Positions 1 through 10,479 of a stretch of 64,000 nt of DNA are shown here, in pieces. How positions within the stretch are numbered: position 1 is the first letter of the stretch; each line of letters opens with the position of its first letter. Location: NCBI GenBank assembly GCA_032717465.1, contig CM064666.1:17764336-17828335 (forward strand), read 5' to 3'. The notes under the pieces are model-generated. The model had not been told where the DNA came from, made no database searches, and worked only from the letters and a program-made list of their open reading frames with translations. A program made the translations under genes and the position numbers. This DNA comes from Coenobita brevimanus (lineage: Eukaryota > Arthropoda > Malacostraca > Decapoda > Coenobitidae).

Positions 1-23
1 TCTCCCTGTCTATCTATCAATCT

Positions 24-26
<3 letters not shown>

Positions 27-67
<41 letters not shown>
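27..67. repeat. (TG)n microsatellite, tail side of LINE copy A
   Basis: An uninterrupted TG run directly abuts the 3' end of the minus-strand LINE remnant that follows. On the element's strand it reads as a (CA)n tail starting just after the motif ATTAGGTAAGAA. Confidence 0.95.
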
Positions 68-68
<1 letters not shown>

Positions 69-996
69 CTTACCTAATTGTATCTTTACAGGACTGAGTC
101 AAGCTCGTACTGTCCCGTGTCTTAAACCATTTTCACCATACATCTCCTTGAATTTATATTGTTTTGGCACTATTTCATTCGGTAGTGCATTCCACTGATC
201 AATTGATCTATTTGGGAAACTAAATTTCCTTACGTCTTTTTCGCCTCTCTTTTTATGCAGTTTTTTGCAGTGTCCTCTTGCTGATGCATCCCCATAGATT
301 ATGTAATCATTTATGTCTATTTTCTCCTTCCCTGATATGCATATATATAGCATAATCATGTCTCCTCTTTTCCTTCTCTCCTGTAGTGTTGGTAGATTCA
401 GTTTTTCTAGTCTTTCTTGGTAGCTTAGATCCCTTAAGCTTGGTACCCATCTTGTAGCGGCCCTCTGAACTTTTTCAATCTTATCTACGTGTTTTTTGAG
501 ATGAGGATTCCAGACTACTGATGCATACTCCAGGGTTGGTCTGATGAATGATGTTATTATCTTTCTTAGCATGTCTTCATTTATGTATGTGAATGCTATT
601 CTCATATTTGCAAGCAGTGTATACATGTTCCGTACCTTCTCACTGATGTGGTCAGCCGGAGATAGTCTGTTATTGATAATCACACTAGGTCCTTCTCTCT
701 TTCTGATGTGTGTAGGGTTTTATTTCCTAAAGTATAATCCCAGTCAGGTCTTTTTCCACTTTTACCAAACTTGATTACATGACACTTGTCCACATGGAAT
801 TCCATTTGCCATGTATTACTCCATTCATGAAGTTTATTTAATTCTTCTTGTAGCTCTTTACATGAGTCTGTGTTAGTAATTCTCCTTTGTATTTTTGCAT
901 CATCAGCAAACATATTTAGATAGCTTTCATTTCCAGTGTTACTGTTTATATCATTTATATACACTAAAAACATGATTGGTGCCAGCACTGAGCCCT

Positions 997-999
<3 letters not shown>
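68..999 (-). mobile_element. 5'-truncated (CA)-tailed LINE, reverse transcriptase remnant (copy A)
   Basis: On the minus strand this reads as the C-terminal half of a non-LTR retrotransposon reverse transcriptase. The segment at about 997-690 starts inside RT motif B (QGSVLAPIM) and carries the catalytic motif as FADDAK. The segment at 683-99 carries the thumb and C-terminal region, with IRPTLEYASVVWNP and YQERLEKLNLPTLQERRKRGD. The two segments are in different frames, so there is a frameshift near 680-690. The stop at 99 lies about 30 bp from a (CA)n tail, so the 3' UTR is very short. The 5' part is missing, and the truncation point runs straight into another GT array. A close relative (copy B) is at 22928-24138. 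The family looks CR1/Jockey-like, but the clade is an inference. The element is inactive. Confidence 0.85.

Positions 1000-1002
<3 letters not shown>

Positions 1003-1059
<57 letters not shown>
1003..1059. repeat. (GT)n microsatellite at the 5' truncation point of LINE copy A
   Basis: A pure GT run meets LINE copy A at the CACAG overlapping the glutamine codon of its PQGS motif. The element therefore lies between two GT arrays (27-67 and this one). Confidence 0.95.
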
Positions 1060-1060
<1 letters not shown>

Positions 1061-1439
1061 TCTGTAAACAGCACTCCACCACAGACTCGCCTTGATGGTA
1101 TCTCATCTCTTGTGGGAATGGCTCAGTCTGCTAGTGTGGGAGTGGGTGTGGCAGTGGGAGTAGGAAATAAACAGATGATACAAGACAGACATCAACAAGC
1201 CAAGCCGTCTCCGCAACACACAAGAAAGCGCCTGGCAGAGTGGAAGAGAGGGGTCTGCCTACGGAGCGGCCTGTATGTGTGTACCAATGGGCGTGGTGAG
1301 CAGAGGAGTGAGTGGGATGGGCTGCTGCAGTGTCGGTGGGCGTGGGGCTGGGGCAGGGAATTATATCATGCAAAAATGTGTGCTTTAAGATGAATGATCC
1401 ATGTTCTGTTTCAACATTTTCTCCAACAACAGCAACAAT

Positions 1440-1473
1440 TACTATTACTACTACTACTACTACTACTACTACA
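1440..1473. repeat. (ACT)n trinucleotide microsatellite
   Basis: About ten ACT units follow an ACA-rich stretch. The open frames crossing it on both strands are repeat artefacts. No gene is recognised between 1060 and 2200. Confidence 0.9.
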
Positions 1474-1556
1474 GACATGCTCGCGTTCCCTTAGTTAGCC
1501 TGGGTTCTTGTGGCGTAGGAAAAAACATGACGAACTTAAAAGGTGAGTGCATAAGG

Positions 1557-1799
<243 letters not shown>

Positions 1800-2108
1800 T
1801 CTGGAATTTTCTAACAGTATCCCAAGAAATAAGCTTCACAGAACGCCAGTGGGGGAAGGGGTAACTGATTACTAGTTACCCATTACTCAAGATTAATGGC
1901 AATAGCAAAATACGATACACAGATAGATATATACTGTCTATCTATCAGTCTGTGTAGGCTAGAGATAGATAGACAGATAGATAATGGCCTGTTCTCCATC
2001 TATATTACAGGATAGGCAATGTTAAGGACCACAAACGCAGTGAAAGGACCCCCTGCCGATCCCCCCCCCCTTTATAAATTTTTGAGCAATATTTTCCTGG
2101 CTAAGCTC

Positions 2109-2110
<2 letters not shown>

Positions 2111-2179
<69 letters not shown>
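2111..2179. promoter_or_regulatory. (GA)15-(GT)19 tract immediately upstream of the gene 1 TATA box
   Basis: A pure GA run (2111-2140) passes without a break into a GT run (2141-2179), ending 28 bp before the TATA box of the acidic-protein gene. In arthropods (GA)n promoter tracts are known binding sites for GAGA-type factors. A regulatory role here is an inference from position only. Confidence 0.5.
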
Positions 2180-2181
<2 letters not shown>

Positions 2182-2207
2182 GGGCAATTCCACCAGACGT
2201 CCGAGGG

Positions 2208-2246
2208 TATAAATGACAGCGAGCTCATGGGCGCGGCCTCAGCCGC
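2208..2246 (+). promoter_or_regulatory. Core promoter: TATA box and Inr of the acidic-protein gene
   Basis: TATAAAT lies at 2208-2214. An initiator-like TCAGCC follows with its A at 2241, which is 33 bp from the first T of the TATA box and matches normal TATA-to-start spacing. The predicted 5' UTR is about 72 nt and leads to the ATG at 2313. The start site is inferred, not measured. Confidence 0.6.
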
Positions 2247-2312
2247 AGAGTCGCTGCCTAAGTGAGAGGTTGCTTGTAGCCGTTCCCGCCACACACCACA
2301 CCCACCACAACC

Positions 2313-2322
2313 ATGAGCGCCG
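2313..2322 (+). CDS. Acidic-protein gene, coding exon 1
   Basis: Only ten coding bases (Met-Ser-Ala and the first base of a Glu codon) precede the donor GTGAGT at 2323. Most of this exon is 5' UTR, so reading-frame scans miss it. Confidence 0.7.
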
Positions 2323-2785
2323 GTGAGTGTATTGAAGTGTTTAAAAGTGAGTTCGTACGGTGATTTAAGTGCCTGCCTGACTGACCATGTGCCGTGAGCT
2401 GCGACTGCAAACTGAGGCGTTGAAACCAGAATGCACATTTTAAACGGATTATGAATTACTCCTTGGAAATATATTTTTGTGACTTTTGCATCGCACTTCA
2501 TGGTTCAAAAACTATATTCAAAATTTGTCAACGTTTTGCTTGAAACACTCCGGACCAATATTACCAATTCTTCACGTATGTCACAGGTCAACTCTGGAAC
2601 TGTTTATTTCCTTCCGCCTGTGACCCGGTCCTTTAAACGCAATGTATCCAGGGCGCCAGGCATTTCGAAATGAACGGATCTTTAATTTGACTTTTTATTT
2701 CTTTTTTCTTTGCATAAAAACAGTAGTATTTTTTGCAATCCCAGGCACATTTGAACGTGAACCCGGTGAACTGCAGGCCGAAGTT

Positions 2786-2863
<78 letters not shown>

Positions 2864-4843
2864 TACGCCGTACTAAGTAACCCCATCAGTCCGGTCACGC
2901 ATTTTGTTTCCTTCATGCTGTAGTGAAGAGGTACGCCTTCGTGTGGTGGCACCGATATAACCAGACGGCTCCACTACCCTGGCACATGAGTCCCTCATTT
3001 CCCTCCCTCTACCCTGAAAGGAAGCGGGTAGACTGCAATAGGGTAACTTCAGCTTGAAGTTCATTGTGTTCACGATCAGATGAACCTGGATTTTTTTTTT
3101 TTTTTTTAAGGTGTCCGACTCAGGGTATAGGCTTCACAGCCTGCTCCCAAGGCCCAGTAGTCCTCCTACATACCATACACCTCTACATGTCACCACTTCG
3201 GCGCTAACACCCACCGTCCATATTGAATACATGCTAGGGCTGTCCCATACAGGACTGGTGTATTGGTAATAGCGGGGGTATTTTTACATGTCGGCGGGTC
3301 TTCTGGCAGATCGGAAAAGTCTGCTTTACATGAAATTCAAATCCTTAAACTGTTCCCTGCCCCAGCGGGGATTTGAACCTGGGTCCAATAGGACCGCAGG
3401 TCACCTCTCTACCGACTGAACCACCAATAGAAAGAGTGGAAGGTAGGCACAGAAAAGGAATGATAAAGGTGAAGGAACAAGTAGGCAGCACAACATCAAG
3501 TAAGTGGATGATGACCGTCACCACCCACGTAATAATAATAACAATAATAATAACATAAGTATTGGGTTTCAAAGCTAGCATTACCAAGTTTCAAAAATCA
3601 TCGTTCACCGTCTTACAATTTATCGTAGGCCAGTTTTACATTAATGTTTGCTATGGACTGGACGACAAGTCAAGGCCCTATAATTTTCGGCAGTTAAAAA
3701 AGCTCCCCAACACCTCGTCCTTACCGATTTATTTTTGGATATGGCTGGCAAATATCGTTTTTAACGTAAATTATGCAGAATATGGTGTTACTAGAATGAT
3801 TTAAGTAACAAGAGGACGGGATGGTGTAGTAATAAGAGAAATAAATCATTTAGAAAAAGGTGTAAGGGAGAAAGGTAGGCCGAGACATGTAATGATTTCC
3901 AACAGTGTGTGTCAGCTTATATTTACTCGACAGAGAGAGAGAGAGAGAGAGAGAAGATTGTGGCAGATTACCGTGTTACATTGTTAAATTTCTTCCCACA
4001 GAGGCAGAAGTGAAGCCCGTGCAGCAGGAGGAGGAGGCGAAGAAGGTGACCAAGGAGGTGGAGGAGGTGAAGGAGGAAGTAAAGGAAGAGGCCAAGCAGA
4101 GTGAGTAGACCATGCAGTCCCTCATTCCATCCCAGTCTACCCTCATTCCATCCCAATCTACCCTCATTCCATCTCACTCTACCCCTCATTCCATCCCAAT
4201 CTACCCTCATTCCATCTCAATCTACCCTCATTCCATCTCAATCTACCCTCATTCCATCCCAATCTACCCTCATTCCATCCCAATCTACCCTCATTCCACC
4301 CCAATCTACCCTCATTCCATCCCGGTCTACCGTCATTCCATCCCAATCTACCCTCATTCCATCCCAATCTACCCTCATTCCATCCCAATCTACCCTCAAT
4401 CCATCCCAATCTACCCTCATTCCATCCCAATCTACCCTCATTCCATCCCAGTCTACCCTCATTCCATCCCAATCTACCCTCATTCCATCCCAATCTACCC
4501 TCATTCCATCCCGGTCTACCGTCATTCCATACCAATCTACCAATCCCTCATTCCATCCCAGTCTACCAATCCCTCATCCCATCCCAACTTACCAATCCCT
4601 CATTTAAATGGCAGCAAAAAGAAAAATAAATAAAGGCTATAGTTGGCATAAGTAACATACTAGAGGTTTAACATGTGTAATGTGCAAAATGAATCGTTGA
4701 AGCTTTATCGTTATCGTAATTATTTAATGAAACTTACCTCATGTACCGTAATCGTTGTTGATTATAGCCACTTGCTTCAACGAATGTCAACAAACTACTA
4801 GAAAGCATTTCCACGTAAACATAATATAAAATTTATCAGTTGT

Positions 4844-4874
<31 letters not shown>

Positions 4875-6069
4875 GTTCTAGAAGTTAAACTCTTGTAATG
4901 GGTTGAATATTCAGATATTCGTGTTGTATTTTGGAGAATTTTGATGATTAATCGATTGCATCTCCATGTCCCCACGCTCATTAAATTGCAAAATACTCCT
5001 TATAAAATACTTAATTTAATTATCAGCATAATTTCTTCGGCAACAGACAAAAGGAACTAATTTGTCACGTGGGAAATAGTCTCCAAGAAGTGTTACTAAG
5101 ATTAACCCCTTCATTACAGTGACGTCTTTCTCATTTTAATCAAACAACCACGAGATGGTTTTATTCAATGATTTTGTTCAACGCTAAGTTTTAAAGGGGT
5201 TAATAAGAGCTATATCTAATCCCTGCAGTTCCAAGAAGTTCACTCAGGCTAAATAAAACCGTCAGAATGTGACGAGTAAAATACGATAGTCATCGCATTG
5301 AATTGGTTATTACTGATCTCTAAAACTAATCAGATATTCATCCAGATTTCTTCTTCTGATTCATCTTTTTTTTCATTTTCATCCAATAGGCTACTTGTAT
5401 TCCCATCTTCCACTTTATCCCGGATCAGTTGCATGTCTTCATTCCACTCCAGGTTGCCCAAGTATGCTACCATATGGTACATGGCAATTCATTTTCTATT
5501 AGTTCAACTGGATTCTTTTAGTTCCATCTTATCTGGCCATTAACCGCCTCCATCAGAGAGAGAAACAGAGAGAGAGCTTAACTCCTGTCAGAGAGAAATG
5601 GGAGAAATGGAGTTCCCCCGAACTAAGCCCTGTATTGGACTACATAGCCCCGTTAGGGTTACAGGAGGGAGCTACCCCTCCAGGAACGGAAGCCCAGGCG
5701 AGGCTCAAACTTGCAATCCCCCGATCACAAGTCCAGAGCGCTACCACTGTGCTACTGCGCCCCCCCTCCTGTCAGAGAGAGAGAGTGAGAGAGAGAGAGA
5801 GATTAACTCCTGTCAATGAGAGAGTGAGAAAGATTAACTCGAGTGTCAGAGAGGGAGGGAGAGTTTATGTCCACTAACAGTTATTCACTTTGACTTGTGT
5901 TTCAGACGGTGAGGCTGTGGAAGACAAGGCAGAAAAGGAAGAGGACACTGCGGCCTCTGAGGACGAGAAGGCCAAGACAGAGACTGAAGAGACCAAAGAA
6001 GAGACCAAAGCAAAGAAAGAGGAGACCAACTCACAAACCGAAAAGGCCGCAGTTGAAGCAGAGTCCTAA
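2313..6069 (+). CDS. Three-exon gene for a 90-aa Glu/Lys-rich disordered protein
   Basis: Coding exons are 2313-2322, 4002-4100 and 5906-6069, giving 273 coding bases including the TAA stop. All junctions are canonical. Donor 1 is CCG/GTGAGT and acceptor 1 TTCCCACAG. Donor 2 is AGA/GTGAGT and acceptor 2 TGTTTCAG. Both introns are phase 1 and the frame closes exactly. The start ATG has the good context CACAACC. The protein begins MSAEAEVKPVQQEEE and ends EKAAVEAES. About a third of residues are Glu and a fifth Lys, and there is no Cys, Phe, His, Ile, Leu, Arg, Trp or Tyr, so it should be intrinsically disordered, perhaps with charged helix in the middle (VTKEVEEVKEEVKEEAK). No signal peptide or membrane segment is seen. 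It recalls the prothymosin/parathymosin type of acidic protein in composition only. Homology and function are unknown. If intron 2 is retained, the donor GTGAGTAG supplies an in-frame stop after two codons. Confidence 0.72.
2790..2862. repeat. (GT)n microsatellite in intron 1 of the acidic-protein gene
   Basis: A pure GT run of about 36 units, following a copy of a dispersed repeat (about 2642-2730) that recurs near 18712, 26130, 34310 and 48885. Confidence 0.95.
2928..3090 (+). repeat. Dispersed repeat D (possible short retroposon)
   Basis: The unit starts GTGGTGGCACCGATAT-AACC and ends near GTTCACATCCAGATGAGCC, in some copies with a (CAA)-rich tail. Recognisable copies are near 10905-11090, 16155-16320, 19060-19245 and 40828-41015 on plus, and 11632-11790, 16895-17075, 21200-21345, 50065-50185 and 51785-51895 on minus. 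The GTTCACATCC part resembles a pol III B box, but a clear A box is not seen, so the class is unsure. Confidence 0.6.
3091..3430 (-). mobile_element. tRNA-derived SINE with poly(A) tail
   Basis: Read on the minus strand from 3430, it opens with an A-box-like TGGTTCAGTCGGTAGAG and a B-box-like AGGTTCAAATCCC, the arrangement of a tRNA-like pol III promoter. About 260 bp of unrelated body follow, then a run of about 19 A at 3109-3091. It sits in intron 1 of the acidic-protein gene. I could not see a target duplication. Confidence 0.65.
3689..3885. mobile_element. MITE-1 copy (about 200 bp, long inverted repeats)
   Basis: Degenerate copy of the most abundant inverted-repeat element in the window (best copy at 27421-27632). 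The left arm reads GTTAAAAAAGCTCCCCAACA and the right arm is its diverged reverse complement. It lies in intron 1, upstream of coding exon 2. Confidence 0.6.
4002..4100 (+). CDS. Acidic-protein gene, coding exon 2
   Basis: The 99-bp exon lies between TTTCTTCCCACAG and GTGAGT. It encodes the Glu/Lys-rich stretch from EAEVKPVQQ to EEAKQ. The 21-bp minisatellite of intron 2 starts about 11 bp after its end. Confidence 0.75.
4112..4600. repeat. 21-bp minisatellite, about 23 units, in intron 2
   Basis: The unit is CTCATTCCATCCCAATCTACC with small variants. It begins about 11 bp after the exon 2 donor. Because 21 is divisible by three, several frames on both strands stay open for more than 100 codons with a 7-residue period. 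These are not genes. Confidence 0.95.
5597..5765 (-). mobile_element. tRNA-derived SINE-B, copy 1
   Basis: The minus strand starts with a tRNA-like head (box A around TAGCACAGTGGTAGCGC, box B around the diverged TTTGAGCC). It is flanked by an exact 15-bp target duplication CTCCTGTCAGAGAGA at 5582-5596 and 5766-5780. Copies 2 and 3 are at 18873-19040 and 41773-41934, in the same orientation. It lies in intron 2 of the acidic-protein gene. Confidence 0.85.
5906..6069 (+). CDS. Acidic-protein gene, terminal coding exon 3
   Basis: The exon starts after TTGTGTTTCAG and runs in phase to TAA at 6067-6069. It encodes the acidic C-terminal half, rich in E, K, T and A. The longest open frame across this region is in a different, wrong frame. 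Confidence 0.72.
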
Positions 6070-6387
6070 CTTTGCACACACATCCTGTCTCTTCATCTGT
6101 CCTCTTCCACTCATGACATTAGGTTCTCAGAGCAGTGTTTCTTCCTGTCATGACACACTTTAAACTCCTGAGCCCGTGTGGTGTTCTTTTCACTGCGTTC
6201 TTGCTGCTGCAGATTTTACTCAGTTTTGGAAAGGCCTCATATTAAAAGGGCTATATCTAATCCTGACAGTCTGAAAAGTCTATTTAAACTGAGTAAATAT
6301 TCAGAAAATGACAAGAACAAAATGGATGAGACATGCCCGGCCTCAGTAGGTTAAAACTTCATAGTTCTCTATGCAAGTCTTTTCACT

Positions 6388-6393
6388 AATAAA
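6388..6393 (+). terminator. Candidate poly(A) signal for the acidic-protein gene
   Basis: AATAAA lies 319 bp after the stop codon. Another AATAAA is at 7362-7367, so a longer 3' UTR is possible. Confidence 0.45.
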
Positions 6394-8330
6394 ATAATAT
6401 GAAAATTTATAATGTAAAATATTTAGAAACTTCCATATGTATAGTATACTGGGTAAATTATTATATCCATCTTTCTTTTACAAGGCCATTGGATCAGAAT
6501 GTAACTTACCAGCGTAGCTTTAATCGAGACAGGCTAAAACACTGACAGCTGCCTATGTCTAACAGGGCAGGCCCAGACACTTCCTAATGTGCTGCTTTTT
6601 GTATAACTCATTGCTCACTTAGGCTACGTAGGATATGAGTTGGTTATGATGTGAGAGTCTGTTGTGTTTGTTACCAGTGCAATTCTGTGAAGTCAGCCTA
6701 AGTATCAGATAAATATACATTACAGAAAAATAATGCTGTACCGTAATATTTTCTAGTCCATGAAAACCACTAAAACAAGAGCATTCAGAGAACACGTACC
6801 TCTTCCATGGCAGCACCATCCTCCCTTTTGATCTTTTGCACTCAAAATTTAGCCAAATGTTCCTGTGATGGTTCTCAATCATTATGCCAAATTTGGTGCA
6901 ATTCCAATCAGCAGTTTTTCCATAATGGTGCTAACACAAACAAATTAAGCTCAAAACATAATCTCCCTGGTGGAGGTAGAGACATAACAGATATTCATAG
7001 GTTTTGTACTGAGTGAGAGGCCATCAAGTGTACAGCCATGTGTTGGTGTGAAAGATATGAGTGAGAAACCAGCTGGCTATAAGTTGGTCCACTCTTTTAA
7101 ATGTGTGCTGGTTAACAGGCTTTCCAGATTTGTAAAAACTTAATGATCAGATCTTGCCTCTTGTGTATCAAGTTTCAGACATGAAGGTATTAATTTACGC
7201 CATTTTGTATTTTCTTGTATGTAACTAGTCCCTTCCTTACTTTAACATTAAATAGGAAAGTTTGAAGTGAGTTAATCAGTGCCAGAGTTTGAAAGCTTGT
7301 GGTCCACTTAGGCAGTTTTATATTGTTTTCCTTGTAATGTCAAGAGAACACATTCAGTATTAATAAATATATGATTTTGTTGAATTTGTCAATCCCCTGT
7401 ACTGCACTATATTCTGTTCACTTTAAGTAGGCATAAAACTGTCATCTCAGTCTTGAAATTTGAGCGATAGCAAGAGGTTACCATTCCTGTGTGGTCCTAG
7501 TCACAAAGAGGTGGCATGGAAAGGATGTATACCCACAGTATTGTCTTTTTCTGTCACTGGGCATTGTAATCTTTTGATTTCACCCAACTAATATCTAAGC
7601 TGGTAACAGGAGGGCTAGATGATGTCCTGATCTAAGCCTAGCTAGGTTGAACCTGATCATCTCAATTTATTGATACCTCTGATGAGTGAATGTCAGGTGT
7701 ATTGCCCTGCATGTGAAATGAGTATATAGTAAGCCTCAGTTTTATTACCATAATTAAGGTTAGATATAACCTCTTGGTTTCACTGGTAAGAGAAAGATCT
7801 AATCTCTTAGTATTATTAATCAAGGCTAAATACAACCTCTTAGATATAATAACTATGGGGCAGATCTTACCCCTTAGGTTTTAATCAAGGCTACAGCTTT
7901 TATTTCATTAAAAACAGAGTAGCTTGATCTCCACTTCAAAAATTTTATCAACAGGTGACTACAATCTTCTGGAAACAGCAAGAATTAAAGAGAAATTTCT
8001 AGAATAAAGGCTTTAAAATCTGTAAAAGTTGGAGAAATTACCATTATAACAAAAAGTTTAAGAAGCCACTTTATTGTAATTTAAATCTAAAACATTAAGG
8101 TAAAAGTGAAAACTAATGAAATTATAAATATGCTTCAAATTAATAATCACAAAACCTTCACTATGATGTACAGTATTTGAAATAGAGTGAGTCATGGAAA
8201 GCACCTTGAAATACATCTTAAATATATAATTGGTAATCACATATAAAGCTAAGGTATTAAAGCAGGAACTACACAATGGTCATTTGGTCCTGTGGAATGT
8301 AGTACAGCTTACTCGTAGTTCCTCCACACA
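6394..8330. other. AT-rich stretch, no gene recognised
   Basis: Mostly single-copy-looking sequence. It may include an extended 3' UTR of the acidic-protein gene (AATAAA at 7362). Short open frames here lack splice sites, motifs or coding bias that I can recognise. Confidence 0.5.
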
Positions 8331-8339
8331 CCAACAAAC

Positions 8340-8562
8340 TATGGCTCGTATTCTCATCGGGTAGGAGGCTCCCTTGCACCTTTTCCTTAACGATTTCTTT
8401 ATAGATATGGCTGGTAAATATCCTTTTGGACATTATTTTTGCACAGTATGGTGATACTAGAAGGATTTATGTAACTGAATAAGGCAGAAAGGCGAAATTA
8501 GCAAAATAAATTGCTCAGGAAAAGGTGTTAGGAGCTTCCATAACCAATACGAATAAGGGCCT
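8340..8562. mobile_element. MITE-1 copy
   Basis: The left end reads GGCTCGTATTCTCATCGGGT and the right end CCAATACGAATAAGGGCC. The terminal arms are inverted, with the GGATATGGCTGGTAAATATC interior seen in other copies. Confidence 0.65.
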
Positions 8563-8790
8563 GAATCACACACACCTTTATATTTACATCCCTGGCTGTA
8601 TTTTGTGTGCTATGGGGATGGCTCAGTCTGCAAGTGTGGGTGTGGCACTGGGAGTTGGAAATAAATGATGCAGGGTGGACACTGATAAATGCTGAGCCGT
8701 CCCTGCAACACAAAAGAAATCAGCCAGTGGAATGGAAGAGGAGCATTATGTATGTACCACTATGTAGCTTTTCTTATTTATCAAGTAACT

Positions 8791-8990
8791 ATACTCTTTT
8801 CACCTTAACTTGGCCAAGATTTTCATCCTTTTGCAGCTTATTTCACATAGGTACATTACTACACGACTACATCTTTCCAAAAGCACTTCTTCGTGACTAG
8901 CATCACATTCTAGCGTTAATCCATTGTTACAACTCAGTATTCAAGATGGAGAGATGATAACTTTAGGCCAGGTTAGAGTAAAAGGAGTAT
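8791..8990. mobile_element. MITE-2 copy (about 200 bp)
   Basis: The ends are inverted repeats: ATACTCTTTTCACCTTAACT on the left and, on the right, the reverse complement of a close variant ending AGTAT. The interior includes CATGACTAGCATCA-like sequence. Better copies are at 9527-9740 and 54140-54352. It has no coding capacity. Confidence 0.75.
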
Positions 8991-9274
8991 ACCAGATGAT
9001 TACACCAAGTTTATTTTTATTTTTATTTTTTTTTAATGAAGGGGTTAGATTCATCCTTCATGACTCCTTTTATTATAAAATATCCAAGCTGAAGTAAATC
9101 CAAACGGGAGCAGAATGAATAAACTATAAAATACATCACCAGACTGATGAGGTTAAACCTGGGCACTGATATCCATTATCTGTACTGTGGAATGCAAAGA
9201 TATCACATTCAGAACTAGTGCAATTGTACACCCTTCACACTTTCAGTAAGTAGACATCTTTTTTTGCAAGTAGC

Positions 9275-9510
9275 TTGTATTATTTATAAAGGCTCCAACA
9301 TGCTTGCATGCATCAGTCTCGGTCACCTAATGGTGGCTCTCCACACTGCTCAATCTCTGGCATTTCCCCTATTCAGTTCCTTATCCCTGAGGTCACACTC
9401 AATGATCTTGGCCGAGATCTCTAAGTCTGCCTCTCCCAACCCCACCCCTAATGTTTTATTTAGCTTCAGACAGATCTTTCAAACTGGAGGGGTTAGATAA
9501 AACCATCATT
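9275..9510 (-). mobile_element. LINE-5 3'-end fragment
   Basis: Read on minus, this is a diverged copy of the 3' end of an RTE-like LINE, best preserved at 27720-28125. The coding part elsewhere reads RLRWFGHVERMEDD and ends in AWTAAIR. The 3' end carries GCATGCAAGCATGTTGGAGC followed by a short tandem tail. Further minus copies are near 13085-13310, 14065-14185, 18062-18330, 26583-26700, 42900-42985, 46430-46690, 53945-54058, 55250-55385, 56620-56965, 63215-63560 and 63855-63990. Confidence 0.7.
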
Positions 9511-9526
9511 AACCCCTTCACTACTA

Positions 9527-9740
9527 TTGGTCTTTTACTTCAGCTTGGCCCAGATTTTCTACCTTTGGCTGCCTATTTCACATAGCTCAGTGGCAGAAAA
9601 GGACAATGTTACGGCTCTAAAACCTTTCTACAGCACTTCTTCATGACCAGCATCATATACTAGTGTTAATCTATTGTTACGGCTCAGCAATCAAGATGGA
9701 AACATGGCAATTTTAAGCCAAATTAAAGCAAAATGAGTAT
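9527..9740. mobile_element. MITE-2 copy
   Basis: A 213-bp copy with the left arm around CTTTTACTTCAGCTTGGCCC and the right arm around AAGCCAAATTAAAGC. It lies next to the LINE-5 fragment. Confidence 0.7.
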
Positions 9741-10479
9741 AGGGAGCTCTCCTAACCTGGAATAAAATAATAAGACTAAAGGGATTGAAACTAAATGTTC
9801 TGGGCCACCACAACTTAACATCATGTCCTTATTGTTATGTCATCATCATCATTCATCATCGTCATCATCTTGACCCTTTTTTTCCCTACCGAAGCATAGG
9901 GGTGATCAAGACTATTTTTTCTACAGGAGACTCCCATACACTATTAGTTTTCACCCACTCAGCACTGACATTCTGACCAGCATACCAGTGATACTAATTT
10001 CTTCTCTTGTTGTCTTTTTTAACCTTTTTTCTCTTACTACAGTACTAGTTTCTCACAGCTGCTGGGAAGTACTGTAACTTGCTGGCTTTGGCACTTACTC
10101 AATTTTGGTCCACAAAAACCTAAGATGTATAGTACTATGGCACCTTCAATACAGATAGTCATCAGTATAGGTCAGGGATATATTTCAAGACCTGGTACCA
10201 CAATTTCGCCCATACAAGTGGCACGGCAGTCTGGGGGAAAGTGCCAGATCAACTTCACAGGTAGACATGGAGCTTTAATGGGCAATTTCTTTGTAATTTA
10301 CTATCGACTTAATAAAAAAAATAAAAAAATAATGAGACGGCTTCCTATACCATTATGGGTTGTTACTGATGTTGCCCAACCCTAGTCATGCCTGGTCCTG
10401 CATACCCATCAATTGCAGGTATAGAACTGCCCCTAAGAGACTGACTCATAAGTTCCCTACACTGTTCATGTGTCTGTGG

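Noticed and set aside
4101..4633. Frames of 100-173 codons with 7-residue repeats on both strands
   Set aside because: Artefact of the 21-bp intronic minisatellite.
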